From Salegentibacter echinorum (GTDB taxonomy: Bacteria > Bacteroidota > Bacteroidia > Flavobacteriales > Flavobacteriaceae): a stretch of 64,000 bases of DNA. The stretch covers positions 1 to 64,000 of the forward strand of contig NZ_FQVT01000001.1 of NCBI RefSeq assembly GCF_900129445.1, written 5' to 3'. A program made the translations under genes and the position numbers. Below, piece by piece: positions 1-8,440 of the stretch. The notes under the pieces were generated by a model. It searched no databases, was not told where the DNA came from, and saw only the letters and a list, made by a program, of their open reading frames with translations. Numbering within the stretch: the stretch's first letter is position 1; each line of letters begins with the position of its first letter.

Positions 1-225
1 CAAAAAGGAAAAAGGAAATCGTTGCAAGAAATAGGGATGAACCCGATATTTAAATATAACATGCCTACTAAAATTCCGGCGAAACAGACTGTAAAATTAG
101 TGTATGTGATGCCTAAATTTTCCTTAAGCAATGACCGCCGGGGAATTTTGGAACTAAATGAAAAAAACGGAGAAAGAAATGTGAAACTAAAAATATCCCA
201 TCGGTTTATCAATAACCCAAATTAA
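1..225 (+). CDS. C-terminal end of an unrecognised protein (5' partial)
   Basis: Frame 1 is open from the first base to the stop at 223-225, so this is the tail of a gene that begins outside the window rather than a 67-residue protein. The visible 74 residues are basic, with no obvious transmembrane segment or catalytic motif. The lipoprotein gene follows after 7 bases, so the two may be co-transcribed. Function is not recognised. Confidence 0.5.
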   Translation, partial: QKGKRKSLQEIGMNPIFKYNMPTKIPAKQTVKLVYVMPKFSLSNDRRGILELNEKNGERNVKLKISHRFINNPN

Positions 226-232
226 AAGTATT

Positions 233-598
233 ATGAAAAAGTTCGTTATTTATTCCATGATTTTAATGCTAATCTCCTGCGCAGAAGTTAAAAACAATTC
301 GCCGTCTGAAACCGCTAAAATTGTAGCGGAAAGTTTTTATCAGGGTGATAAAGAGTCTTTAAAAGCTCATACTACCGAGGAAGGATATTCCAATCTTTCC
401 AGTATTCAGGATATGTTTGTTGAGGATGCAAATTCTGAATCTAATTTTAAGGTAATGGATGAAGAGATAGAAGCTGAAGTAGCTTGGATAAAGTATTCTA
501 CAGCCTATGATCCAAAGCCTGGGGTTTTTAATTTAATTAAGAAGGATGGGAAATGGAAGGTTACACACAATGGGCCAAGGGAAAAGGGGCCTTTTTAA
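233..598 (+). CDS. Small lipoprotein, DUF4878/NTF2-like
   Basis: A 121-residue protein with a short hydrophobic signal ending in a lipobox (LMLISC, Cys about residue 16), so it is probably anchored in a membrane on the periplasmic side. The rest (ETAKIVAESFYQGDKESL, later DGKWKV near the C-terminus) has the layout of small NTF2-like DUF4878 lipoproteins: a helix followed by a curved sheet ending in a W-K-V strand. Such proteins have no defined reaction. The last ~55 residues are repeated, diverged, immediately downstream (599-768). The family call is from pattern only. Confidence 0.7.
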   Translation: MKKFVIYSMILMLISCAEVKNNSPSETAKIVAESFYQGDKESLKAHTTEEGYSNLSSIQDMFVEDANSESNFKVMDEEIEAEVAWIKYSTAYDPKPGVFNLIKKDGKWKVTHNGPREKGPF

Positions 599-768
599 AC
601 ATTTTCAATTCAAACTTTAAAGTCCTAAAAGAAACTTCTGACGGTAGCACCGTCGGGGTAAAATTCACCACTTCTTACACCGATGAACCGGAAACCTTTA
701 AGCTCATTATGGATTATGGCAATTGGAAGGTCACGGAACGGGATAAGGGGGAGCGGGCGCCTTTTTAA
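599..768 (+). pseudogene. 5'-truncated paralogue of the preceding lipoprotein
   Basis: The reading frame ending at 768 encodes a segment (SNFKVLKE, then YGNWKVTE, ending ERAPF) that aligns with the last ~55 residues of the upstream lipoprotein (SNFKVMDE, DGKWKVTH, ending EKGPF). Both copies end in the same CCTTTTTAAAC string. There is no signal peptide, and the frame opens inside the upstream gene, so I read this as the surviving 3' end of a tandem paralogue. Divergence between the copies suggests an old duplication. Confidence 0.6.
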
Positions 769-776
769 ACGATGGC

Positions 777-1277
777 TTATTCAACATTCTGAAGTTTAAG
801 TATTTTTCCCAATATAATAACACACCTTACCAGTGCCATTGTAATTAATATTAGTGGCGCAAACAAAAGGCTAAATAAAATCTCTACATTTATACTTTTA
901 GAAAAAGCTTTTAAAAGAAAAGAAACTAAAGCTACTACTAACAGAATTTTGATACAATTTTTTAAAATATGGGTCGCGGTGGAATATAATGGAGTATTGA
1001 AGAATAAACTTAACGCAGAGTCATAGTCTTTAATTCTTTTCTCCTTTTTAGAATTTGCTTTAAAAGTAATTAAAACGGTCAATATGGTTAAAATAAAACC
1101 TGCGCTTGTAAAAGCAATTCCAGCCAAATCACTCATTAAGTTTCGTATTAATTCTTGATTTGGAATAACTATAAAATTACAATATATAAAACTATAGATT
1201 ATAACTCCAAGTATTAAGGATGTCAAGAAATCGTAGAATATAGACCTATTGAGATATTTATTAACTAGGTTGCTCAT
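777..1277 (-). CDS. Four-helix membrane protein, unknown (possible defence effector)
   Basis: 166 residues with four hydrophobic segments at about 17-40, 48-72, 103-124 and 130-157 and a basic loop (KANSKKEKRIKD) between helices 2 and 3. The start codon overlaps the stop of the upstream 321-residue gene by four bases (ATGA), so the two are translationally coupled. No enzyme motif is visible. The pairing of a compact four-helix membrane protein with a ~320-residue soluble partner beside restriction genes is the layout of two-gene membrane defence systems such as Kiwa. Gene order here is the reverse of classical kwaA-kwaB, so that comparison is architectural only. Confidence 0.7.
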   Translation of the reverse strand: MSNLVNKYLNRSIFYDFLTSLILGVIIYSFIYCNFIVIPNQELIRNLMSDLAGIAFTSAGFILTILTVLITFKANSKKEKRIKDYDSALSLFFNTPLYSTATHILKNCIKILLVVALVSFLLKAFSKSINVEILFSLLFAPLILITMALVRCVIILGKILKLQNVE

Positions 1278-2239
1278 TTCAAATCATTTACTACCTGTGT
1301 AAAATCATCATTTATAAGATTATAACTTTCCTTTAAAGACAAATCTGTAGAATCTTCGATTAATTTAGAAATTATTTTCTTGTCCTTCAAAAGGTTAAAA
1401 CTATCTTCATTGCCGGTTCCATCCTCAAAAACCACATCAAATTGATCATAATAAAATGTTTCGGTTGGATCTTTCTTAAATACCTTCAAAGCTTTATTAA
1501 ACATATTTGTAGCAATTTTATTTTTCTTTCGCTCTTCAATTTTTCGACCCTGTTTTTTAAAAAATGCTTCAACTCTTAAAAACTCTGGTCTGTAAACTTT
1601 CGAAACAATTTCAAATCCATTAAAAAATTGAGTTTTAAGTTGCTCATTTATCAAATCTAAATTAGATGGACGCATTTTAATGTTGAAACTAAGCACATTC
1701 TTTACATTCTGAAGTGCATTATCTAAAGTGTCGTTCATATATACAGTTAAGTCAGCGGTCCTTGCCAGCTGTAAATCATCCCTGGCAACCATTTTCAAAT
1801 AATATTCAATATCAGCAATATTAGCACCATTGTGATTTTTTTCAACACAAATAAAATTTTTATCCGATCCAAAATCCACAAAGAAGTGAGTTACTTCTAC
1901 CACCTCTCCAATATTAGTAATGCTTTCCAAATTAAACGTACCCTTTTTCTTAATTTTGGGCCTTCTACCTTTGCGTATTAAGGCCATAGTGAATCTTGCC
2001 CTTCTTTCTTTAGGAATAATGGTTGCACTTGAAAGAAACATTTCACGTTTAGGAAGTTTAGCTCGGTTTTCATTTCTATCCTTTAAAAGACCTTTACCTT
2101 GTTGTTTAATATTTGCTAAATGGTAAAGCGTATCAATACATATTTTATGATTGTTGTGCGTATCTCTTTTATCGGCAAAAGGTTTAAATTCAATTGAATA
2201 AAAATAATATTTAATTTCCTTTACATCTTGATTACTCAT
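1274..2239 (-). CDS. Unknown soluble 321-residue protein coupled to a membrane partner
   Basis: A soluble, charged protein without signal peptide or transmembrane helix. The N-terminus (KYYFYSIEFKPF) looks like a beta strand leading a globular domain. The middle (residues ~125-210) alternates hydrophobic strands and helices, and a very basic stretch (KKQGRKIEERKKNK) lies near residue 230. I do not recognise the family. DUF4868 (KwaB-like) or another Abi-type sensor is possible, but no diagnostic motif supports it. It is the first gene of a two-gene unit with the four-helix protein at 777-1277. Confidence 0.7.
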   Translation of the reverse strand: MSNQDVKEIKYYFYSIEFKPFADKRDTHNNHKICIDTLYHLANIKQQGKGLLKDRNENRAKLPKREMFLSSATIIPKERRARFTMALIRKGRRPKIKKKGTFNLESITNIGEVVEVTHFFVDFGSDKNFICVEKNHNGANIADIEYYLKMVARDDLQLARTADLTVYMNDTLDNALQNVKNVLSFNIKMRPSNLDLINEQLKTQFFNGFEIVSKVYRPEFLRVEAFFKKQGRKIEERKKNKIATNMFNKALKVFKKDPTETFYYDQFDVVFEDGTGNEDSFNLLKDKKIISKLIEDSTDLSLKESYNLINDDFTQVVNDLK

Positions 2240-2311
2240 AAACTGATTTTATTGCTCTCAATTATTTAAAAATTTGTTAACATTTTAGGATTAGCCAACT
2301 ATTAAAACCTA

Positions 2312-2812
2312 TTAAACATTTTGTTCAGCCTCTGTCGCAGGAAGAGGACTATTGGCAATTTCCTTACGCTCAAAAGCTTTGCGCTCTATTTGTTTACGAG
2401 TTTGACGTGTACTCCATTTTTCTTCAGCTATTTTTTTAGAATAAAATTGTCTTTCTTCATCTGATTTTAAAGGCAAAAGTGCTACAAAATGAGTCCAGCT
2501 CAATTGTCGTGTCAGTGAAACGACAATTTGAATATCAGGATAAATTTCAGCAAATTGCATCATTCTATGCAAGTTTTTCGTCCCAAAGCTTCTGCCATAA
2601 TGCTTTACTAATTGTGACGACACTGTCGGCACAATGTTCCCCCCATATTCAGCACGTTCATTTTCCAAGATTTCTTGGTTAATTCGCTTGCCTACTTGCC
2701 AGAACACCATCGTCATTGTACTATTTACCTGCACAGCGACTTCTTTCTTGCCCTGCTCGATAAGTTTACTTAATTCATTAACTAAACCTTTGCTGATTTT
2801 ATTATTGCTCAT
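2312..2812 (-). CDS. DUF1016 N-terminal (YhcG-like) protein, short form
   Basis: The 166 residues match the N-terminal domain of the DUF1016/YhcG family: an alpha-helical region with FWQVGKRINQE, AEYGG, VSSQLVKHYGRSFG and the LSWTHFVALL core. Full-length relatives are ~340 residues with a C-terminal PD-(D/E)xK nuclease domain. Here the protein stops soon after the N-terminal domain (ending TEAEQNV), so it lacks nuclease residues. Short versions are common beside restriction-modification genes and this one may be functional as a stand-alone DNA-associated protein, or may be truncated. Confidence 0.8.
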   Translation of the reverse strand: MSNNKISKGLVNELSKLIEQGKKEVAVQVNSTMTMVFWQVGKRINQEILENERAEYGGNIVPTVSSQLVKHYGRSFGTKNLHRMMQFAEIYPDIQIVVSLTRQLSWTHFVALLPLKSDEERQFYSKKIAEEKWSTRQTRKQIERKAFERKEIANSPLPATEAEQNV

Positions 2813-2854
2813 ATATAAACCATTTTAAGTATTCATAATAGAACTAGTGGATAA

Positions 2855-3300
2855 CTACATTTTACCTATTAATTCTTTGGCTTTGTCCAGCGTATAAGCG
2901 CCTTCCCTCTTTTTTATCAAGAATCATAAAGTAGGAAAAACCTTGCCCTGCTTGACTTTCCCAATTATTACCTAATCGGCATTTGCGTTCGCTATCGGGG
3001 TTATCGCGATCGTCGCCTCTTGTTTCGATTAAAATGATGCGTCTGGAGGTTGTCTTTAAAATAAAATATGGATAGTGATTTACAAATCCATTCAGGAAAT
3101 ATCCTTTTGCTCTATCTAAGTTTCTATGCCAAAATTCAATATTAGGTTTAGTACCAATTTTCATAATTACACGTTCTTCCAGACCATTCATTTTACCTTC
3201 TTTTTCATAAAGGGAATTTCCTTTCGATGCCCCTAAATTACCCGGAACAATCTCCTCAACAATCTCATTTTTTCTTCTCCATTTTGCTACCGTGAATTTG
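2855..3300 (-). pseudogene. C-terminal remnant of a type III-like restriction helicase (Res)
   Basis: The frame reads NSLYEKEGKMN, EFWHRNL, GYFLNGFVNHYPYFI, then IETRGDDRDN and LGNNWE, which is the C-terminal nuclease region of DEAD/DEAH-box type III-like restriction subunits (normally ~900-1000 residues). The motif reads through the annotated-looking start at 3191 up to about 3300, where homology ends. Near 2905-2912 the frame slips: the second frame continues GAYTLDKAKELIGKM and stops at 2855, the expected family ending. All helicase motifs are missing. In the canonical ETKGDDRDN motif the K is R here. Clearly a dead remnant. Confidence 0.75.
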
Positions 3301-3658
3301 AAAGGATTAGTTGTCCTTTTCTTTCTTGCTCTGCCAGTTTAAATTCATTCTCGTTGTAAGCGTAGAAATTATTTAATTCAAAATTAGAAGCATCATCTAT
3401 CACCACAAACGCTACGAATACAAGATTAGAAAAGAGTTTGATATATTTATAGTAAAAATAATCTACTGCTTCAATTTCTTCCTTGTTCCACCAAACTTCT
3501 GTTGGGTTTTTCAGGCAATCCTCTAATGCCGGACGAACAGCCCGTTTTTCTTCTAAGCTCATTAACTCCAGATAATCGTTTTGTTTTATAGTGATTCTTC
3601 TTTTTTCATAATCCTCAAAAATTAAATTTTCCCCATCTGTCTTAACTTCTATAGCCAT
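3287..3658 (-). CDS. Small unknown protein of the restriction locus
   Basis: The ATG at 3658 starts 4 bases after the stop of the methyltransferase 3' remnant, so I prefer it over the ATG at 3679, which would lie inside that remnant. The 123-residue product carries LKNPTEVWWN followed by YYKYI and strands FVAFVVIDD and NNFYAYN. This resembles the compact barnase/EndoU-like PBECR fold of small nuclease domains, but I see no firm catalytic set. Its 3' end overlaps the start of the Res remnant. It was probably the middle gene of a methyltransferase-small-Res operon. Confidence 0.6.
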   Translation of the reverse strand: MAIEVKTDGENLIFEDYEKRRITIKQNDYLELMSLEEKRAVRPALEDCLKNPTEVWWNKEEIEAVDYFYYKYIKLFSNLVFVAFVVIDDASNFELNNFYAYNENEFKLAEQERKGQLILSNSR

Positions 3659-3662
3659 ATTA

Positions 3663-3760
3663 TTAATTTTTGGTTTCAATTATTTTAATTTCCTCCTCCG
3701 TCAATCCATAAAGCTCATAGATCAACTGGCCCATTCCTTCATACTCCTTTGAATTTCCTG
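3663..3760 (-). pseudogene. Duplicated 3' end of an Eco57I-like methyltransferase gene
   Basis: The minus strand reads MGQLIYELYGLTEEEIKI and ends in TKN-stop. The intact enzyme at 4431-8234 ends IDRLVYELYGLTEEEIGI. Only the last ~30 codons are present. The fragment lies between the HEPN gene and the small gene at 3287-3658, so a second methyltransferase gene once stood here, or its 3' end was displaced when the HEPN gene was acquired. Confidence 0.65.
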
Positions 3761-3781
3761 TTCACTTTTCACCGTTGTTCA

Positions 3782-4405
3782 TTAACTAACGGAATGTGAG
3801 TATTTTCTCATAAATAGATTTACTCCTTCTAGCATTAATTTAATTCGATTTCTGTCTGAAACATTTTCCCAATGTCCATGAGCTGCGTCATTTCGTGTGC
3901 CACCCCAAGAGGTTATATCTTTTACATCCTGTTTACTAATTAAATTATGCTTCCTTAATTCCTTAGTATAACTATCTAAGCTCAATTTAATTTGGGACAA
4001 ATCTGTTTCTTCATCTTCTAACCAGTTTCGAAGAAATTCTTCCAACGAGGCTCCAATTAAAACAGCAGGTGCCACGGGATGCACATTTTTATCATTTAGA
4101 AGTGTCTCTGCCTGACTTAAATAATCTGATACAGTCTCTATTTGTATTTCCCGTTCCAAAGATAAATTCCTTAATAAACCATTTTCCACATACTCAACAA
4201 AGGACCTTAAAATTCCTTCTAACTGCATTTTCATAAAAGAAGTATTTGACGAATAGGGTATTTTTTCAATTGCCGGAACAAAACTATTGTTTGTCCCTGC
4301 ATAATTCTTTAAAAATTCAGTAGCCTGCGCCTTAGTACCATAATAATTACTATTTACTTCCGCTAAAATCTTATTAGCTTGCTGTATTAACTCTTCTTTT
4401 TTCAT
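3782..4405 (-). CDS. HEPN-domain protein (candidate RNase toxin or defence accessory)
   Basis: 207 residues, helical throughout. The C-terminal third carries RNDAAHG, which fits the HEPN RX4H signature (R-N-D-A-A-H) placed before the last long helix as in HEPN and DUF4145-type proteins. An upstream helix has LIGASLEEFLRNW. HEPN proteins are often metal-independent RNases in toxin-antitoxin and abortive-infection systems. The gene starts 26 bases after the stop of the restriction-modification enzyme and is probably in its operon. No separate nucleotidyltransferase (MNT) antitoxin is visible next to it. Confidence 0.7.
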   Translation of the reverse strand: MKKEELIQQANKILAEVNSNYYGTKAQATEFLKNYAGTNNSFVPAIEKIPYSSNTSFMKMQLEGILRSFVEYVENGLLRNLSLEREIQIETVSDYLSQAETLLNDKNVHPVAPAVLIGASLEEFLRNWLEDEETDLSQIKLSLDSYTKELRKHNLISKQDVKDITSWGGTRNDAAHGHWENVSDRNRIKLMLEGVNLFMRKYSHSVS

Positions 4406-4430
4406 TATTTTAAATAATTTGAAGTTATTA

Positions 4431-7400
4431 TTAAGCTTCTTCTACTATCCCAATTTCCTCCTCCGTCAACCCATATAATTCATAAACCAGCCGGTCGATT
4501 TCGGCTTCTAAGGAGGAAGTGTCTGCTGTGGCATTCTCTTTTTTTAACTCTATTATTTGATTCACTAAGGTTTCTAAAATTTCTTCTTCTTGAAGAGTTG
4601 CCACTTTGATTGGAAGCATTTGTATTTTGTATTTTTTCCAACGATTAGTACCCATTCCAGTGGTCGTCCCTACGAGATTAAAGTACCATTCAGAAACTTT
4701 GGAGTTCAAGATTGCTAGTAGAAATTTTAATTTCTCTCCTGTCATCAAAAAAGTAGTAGCCTCGGCATAAAAACCAGAATCATCATATGCGAATTTTGGT
4801 CTATCTGATATTTCTCCCCATATTATTTTAGGTTTTTCAAAATCTTCTATATAAACACAATTCCTGAGATTTGTCCAGTGATCACCTTGGTCATATCTTT
4901 CTTGAACTTTTGGTAAGTAGCTTTCGAGAAATCTTTCAATTTCTGGGTAATCTCTCTCTACATTAATTCTAGAGATATCTTTCGCTTTGACACCATTGTG
5001 AGTATTCAGCAAATAAAAGCCATCAAAATCAAATATATACTTCTGTACATCTCTCCCTCGTAAAATGGGTTTTATTAGTTCCTCATTTTTCGGGTCAGCT
5101 AGAATCAAATTCTTTTTAGTCGCTTCATTTAGAATAAAGGCTGCATTATAACCTGTCTTTAATCCAAAATTAATTGTAATAGAAAATTCTTTCAGTAATT
5201 TAGACCCTTTTTCTATTTTCAATTTTAGTTTTGATTCTTCCTCATTACCAATGAACCAATCAGAACTTTTAGGTATTTTAAATTCGAAAGAATTTTGGTC
5301 AAAAAATTCAGATAACGAAGACCCCATGGAATATTCTTTTGAAAGATTTACTACCGGAAAGGACCCCGCTTTATACCCTTTCTGAAGAGTAATAATATTT
5401 GATTCTACAGTGGCTTCTTCAAAAACCTGAATATCTTCAATATTCATTAAGGAAACGGGTTGCAAGTTTTTAACGAAATAGTTTTTAAGGAGATCCCCAT
5501 ATATTCCGCGTAACCAAGAATTAGAAGTTATAAAAGTAAGAACACCATAATCTTTCATAATTTGCCCGCCACGTTCATAAAACAAACAATAAATGTCTGC
5601 ACCTTTAGAATAAGTTTTAAAATCTGCTTTAGAAAAATATTCAGATTGATCCTTTATTTTAGATAAAGAAAAATACGGAGGATTCCCAATCACCACATCA
5701 AAGCCTATATAATCTCCATCATCATTTAAGACCTCCGGAAATTCAAAGCGCCATTCAAAAGCATTTTCATAGATCTTATTGTCTTTGATCTCCTGGATGG
5801 CAGTTTCCAGTTTTTTGCTTTCTTTAGAAAGTTGCTCTACTTTTTTGTTCCACTTCGATTTCTCCCTTTTTGACAATTCAAACATTTTTGGTTGCTCTGT
5901 CATCAAAAAAAGTTTACTTTTTACCTTTTGAAGTTTCTTTATTTTAGGATCATTGGAGGAAATTTCACTTCTAAAATCATTTTTTATATCGTGGATGATC
6001 TTTTCCATCTCACGCTTTTGCTCTTTGTTTTCGGCATTCCGGTAGGTATCTACGCTAGTACGATAGCTGTCAATATTCCATTTGCTTTCTTTTAGCGCTT
6101 TGCTTAAGTCGGCATCCAGGTCAAAACGGCTAATAAGCGAATTTCCGCATTTAATATTGATATCAATATTTGGTAGTGTCTCTAATTCGGTGTCATTCTT
6201 ATAATAAGCATTTTTGAGAAGTTCTATCCATAATCTCAGTCGGCAAATCTTAACTGAATTGGGATTTATATCTACCCCAAAAAGACAGTTTTCAATAATC
6301 TGTTGCTTTTCATGAAAAAGCGCTTCCTGTATTCGCTGGCTTTCCTTAGCTGTTGGATTATATTCAAAGAGCTCGCCTTCTTCATCGGTTACGACAAGTT
6401 CATCGTTCACTACTTCTACCTGGTATTCCTTTAATCGCCGGCCAGAACGATCCTGCAGAATGTTCAGGTCGTTTTTAATGGCGATTATCTCATTAAGTGC
6501 AGAAACCAGAAAATGTCCCGAACCAACCGCAGGATCACAAATCTTTATGCTATTAATAAGCTCATTGGCTTCCTGCCGGTCTTCTATACGATCATACAAC
6601 TGTTCCAGATCCTTACAGTCCCAATTCTTGGTTTCATTAAACTTTTGTACCACCGCTTTCCTGATGGTTTCACGGCACATATACATCGTAATAAAACCGG
6701 GAGTAAAGAAAGAACCATCTTTATAGCCGTTTATCTTTTCGAAAATAAGCCCCAGCACAGAGGCATTAATAAGGGTTTTATTGTCTTCCTGAATCATTTC
6801 CCCACCTTCACTGCTAAAGTCGTAAGAGTTCAGAAATTCAAAAAGATATTCCAGGGCATTGATTTCGCCGCTGCGCTTTTTGCCTTTTTTGTCCTTTAGC
6901 ACCGTAGCGCTATAAATAGGCAGGGTCTTATCGTCCCGAAGGTTGCTAATAAACAGCGTGCTGTGTTCAATATCTGTAGGCTCGAACAATGAACTGTTGA
7001 GATAAGGCACTTTTTCAAACAGTACTTTTACATCTTCATTTCTTTCATTATATTGCCTTGCCAGTACCTGAAAGAACAAACTATTGAGATCATCATAATT
7101 TTGTATCCTTTCCAGGCTAAGGAATTCATAAGACCTGTCGCCTTTATGGTAAGTAATAAGTTGTGCTTCGAGTAATTTTAAGAAAAGAATCCTATTCAGC
7201 CAGGTAATACTAAGCTCCAGTCCTACATTGAAGAGCCGTTCCTGTTGGTTTTTCCCAAAATGCGACGGATTCTGAAGACGACCAATCTTATCTGTACTAT
7301 CCAGTTGGATGATGGCATTTTCTAAGAAAGAACCGGTATTGCGCTGTCCTTCTTTTTGCCGTTCAATGATCTTCTTGCCGCCTTGTTTGGTTTCGGTAAG

Positions 7401-8234
7401 GCCTATAATATGAAGCAGCTCTCCGTAAAACTTTTTATCGAGACTATTGCTATCATTGAAAAACGGAAGCTTCAGCAAATGTTCAGGAGAAAACAGTTTA
7501 AAGAGCGTGATTAGCTTGTTATCATCCTTAGGATTATTGTTTCGAAGCGGTTTTTCATAATTCCGAATGTCGAAATGTGTGCATTCTACTTCCTGTTGTA
7601 GCTGGGCAATAAAAGGTTCGGCTATTTCTTTATAGAAAAAATCGGTGGTTTTTCCGGCCAGTCTTCCGGCTTCAAAATCGGTAAATTGATTTACCAGCTG
7701 TTTGTTTTCAGCAAATGCTTTCTCAAAAATATTGGCATCAAAAATAAACCACTCGTTAATATTGGTAGCGATTAGATATTTTACCTCCAAATTCTTCTGG
7801 GTAATACGCTCTCGAAGATAGTAAAGCACCAGTTCCTGAAATGCCTTAACATTTATCTTCTCTTTACTGAGCATTTCGGTCCGGTTCGTGGGCTTTTTTG
7901 CTTCAATGATAACTCCAACACTGCTTTTCGGCTTATTTCCGTTATGGATTACCAGGTCATTACGACCTTTGGTATTGATAAAATGATTGGGATTGTAGTA
8001 TGTCTTCTTTAGAAAATCTGTGACCAGATTTTTGTGGAATTCCTCGGACTCAGTATCGTTAGTACGATCCAGTAATTCTTTAAGACTACTTTTAAACAGC
8101 TCGATTTTAGAGCGGTTGGGCTTAAGCTTTAAAAAAGCTTTGTTGAGTGCCTTACGTGGCTTAAGGATATGAAAATTCCCTGAATTAATTTTCTGTTCCG
8201 TATGCATGCAGAAATGGGGGTGTTTTAAATACAA
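4431..8234 (-). CDS. Type IIG restriction-modification enzyme (Eco57I-like)
   Basis: A single 1267-residue chain combining nuclease and adenine-N6 methyltransferase. Residues ~60-120 contain RNDLVI...IIEAKKP, the D...ExK nuclease signature. SAM-binding motif I is DPAVGSGHFL (about 567), and the catalytic NPPYF (about 853) follows VVIGNPPY. The last ~350 residues, with a second GRDVQKY-like region, would be the target-recognition part. The chain ends VYELYGLTEEEI, a usual family ending. The start at 8234 may be a few codons early; an ATG at 8207 (MHTEQK) is also plausible. No frame break is seen, so it is probably active. Confidence 0.88.
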   Translation of the reverse strand: MYLKHPHFCMHTEQKINSGNFHILKPRKALNKAFLKLKPNRSKIELFKSSLKELLDRTNDTESEEFHKNLVTDFLKKTYYNPNHFINTKGRNDLVIHNGNKPKSSVGVIIEAKKPTNRTEMLSKEKINVKAFQELVLYYLRERITQKNLEVKYLIATNINEWFIFDANIFEKAFAENKQLVNQFTDFEAGRLAGKTTDFFYKEIAEPFIAQLQQEVECTHFDIRNYEKPLRNNNPKDDNKLITLFKLFSPEHLLKLPFFNDSNSLDKKFYGELLHIIGLTETKQGGKKIIERQKEGQRNTGSFLENAIIQLDSTDKIGRLQNPSHFGKNQQERLFNVGLELSITWLNRILFLKLLEAQLITYHKGDRSYEFLSLERIQNYDDLNSLFFQVLARQYNERNEDVKVLFEKVPYLNSSLFEPTDIEHSTLFISNLRDDKTLPIYSATVLKDKKGKKRSGEINALEYLFEFLNSYDFSSEGGEMIQEDNKTLINASVLGLIFEKINGYKDGSFFTPGFITMYMCRETIRKAVVQKFNETKNWDCKDLEQLYDRIEDRQEANELINSIKICDPAVGSGHFLVSALNEIIAIKNDLNILQDRSGRRLKEYQVEVVNDELVVTDEEGELFEYNPTAKESQRIQEALFHEKQQIIENCLFGVDINPNSVKICRLRLWIELLKNAYYKNDTELETLPNIDINIKCGNSLISRFDLDADLSKALKESKWNIDSYRTSVDTYRNAENKEQKREMEKIIHDIKNDFRSEISSNDPKIKKLQKVKSKLFLMTEQPKMFELSKREKSKWNKKVEQLSKESKKLETAIQEIKDNKIYENAFEWRFEFPEVLNDDGDYIGFDVVIGNPPYFSLSKIKDQSEYFSKADFKTYSKGADIYCLFYERGGQIMKDYGVLTFITSNSWLRGIYGDLLKNYFVKNLQPVSLMNIEDIQVFEEATVESNIITLQKGYKAGSFPVVNLSKEYSMGSSLSEFFDQNSFEFKIPKSSDWFIGNEEESKLKLKIEKGSKLLKEFSITINFGLKTGYNAAFILNEATKKNLILADPKNEELIKPILRGRDVQKYIFDFDGFYLLNTHNGVKAKDISRINVERDYPEIERFLESYLPKVQERYDQGDHWTNLRNCVYIEDFEKPKIIWGEISDRPKFAYDDSGFYAEATTFLMTGEKLKFLLAILNSKVSEWYFNLVGTTTGMGTNRWKKYKIQMLPIKVATLQEEEILETLVNQIIELKKENATADTSSLEAEIDRLVYELYGLTEEEIGIVEEA

Positions 8235-8440
8235 ATAGTATTTAGGGCTACTACTTGTTTAATTCAATCAGATTTAGTGAGATAACGAATTACCTTCGAA
8301 TCTGAACGCGTTAAATTTTTAACAATATATAAAGAAGATTTAAATCTTGAGTTGATTTACTGAAAAATCTTTCAACAATCATAAGTTAAAAGAACCTCTA
8401 AACCAGTTATGTATAATAGTTTCGAAATATTTAAATTGCA

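Noticed and set aside
6513-6899. 128-codon plus-strand frame inside the type IIG gene
   Set aside because: Antisense to the methyltransferase motif region; no recognisable domain.
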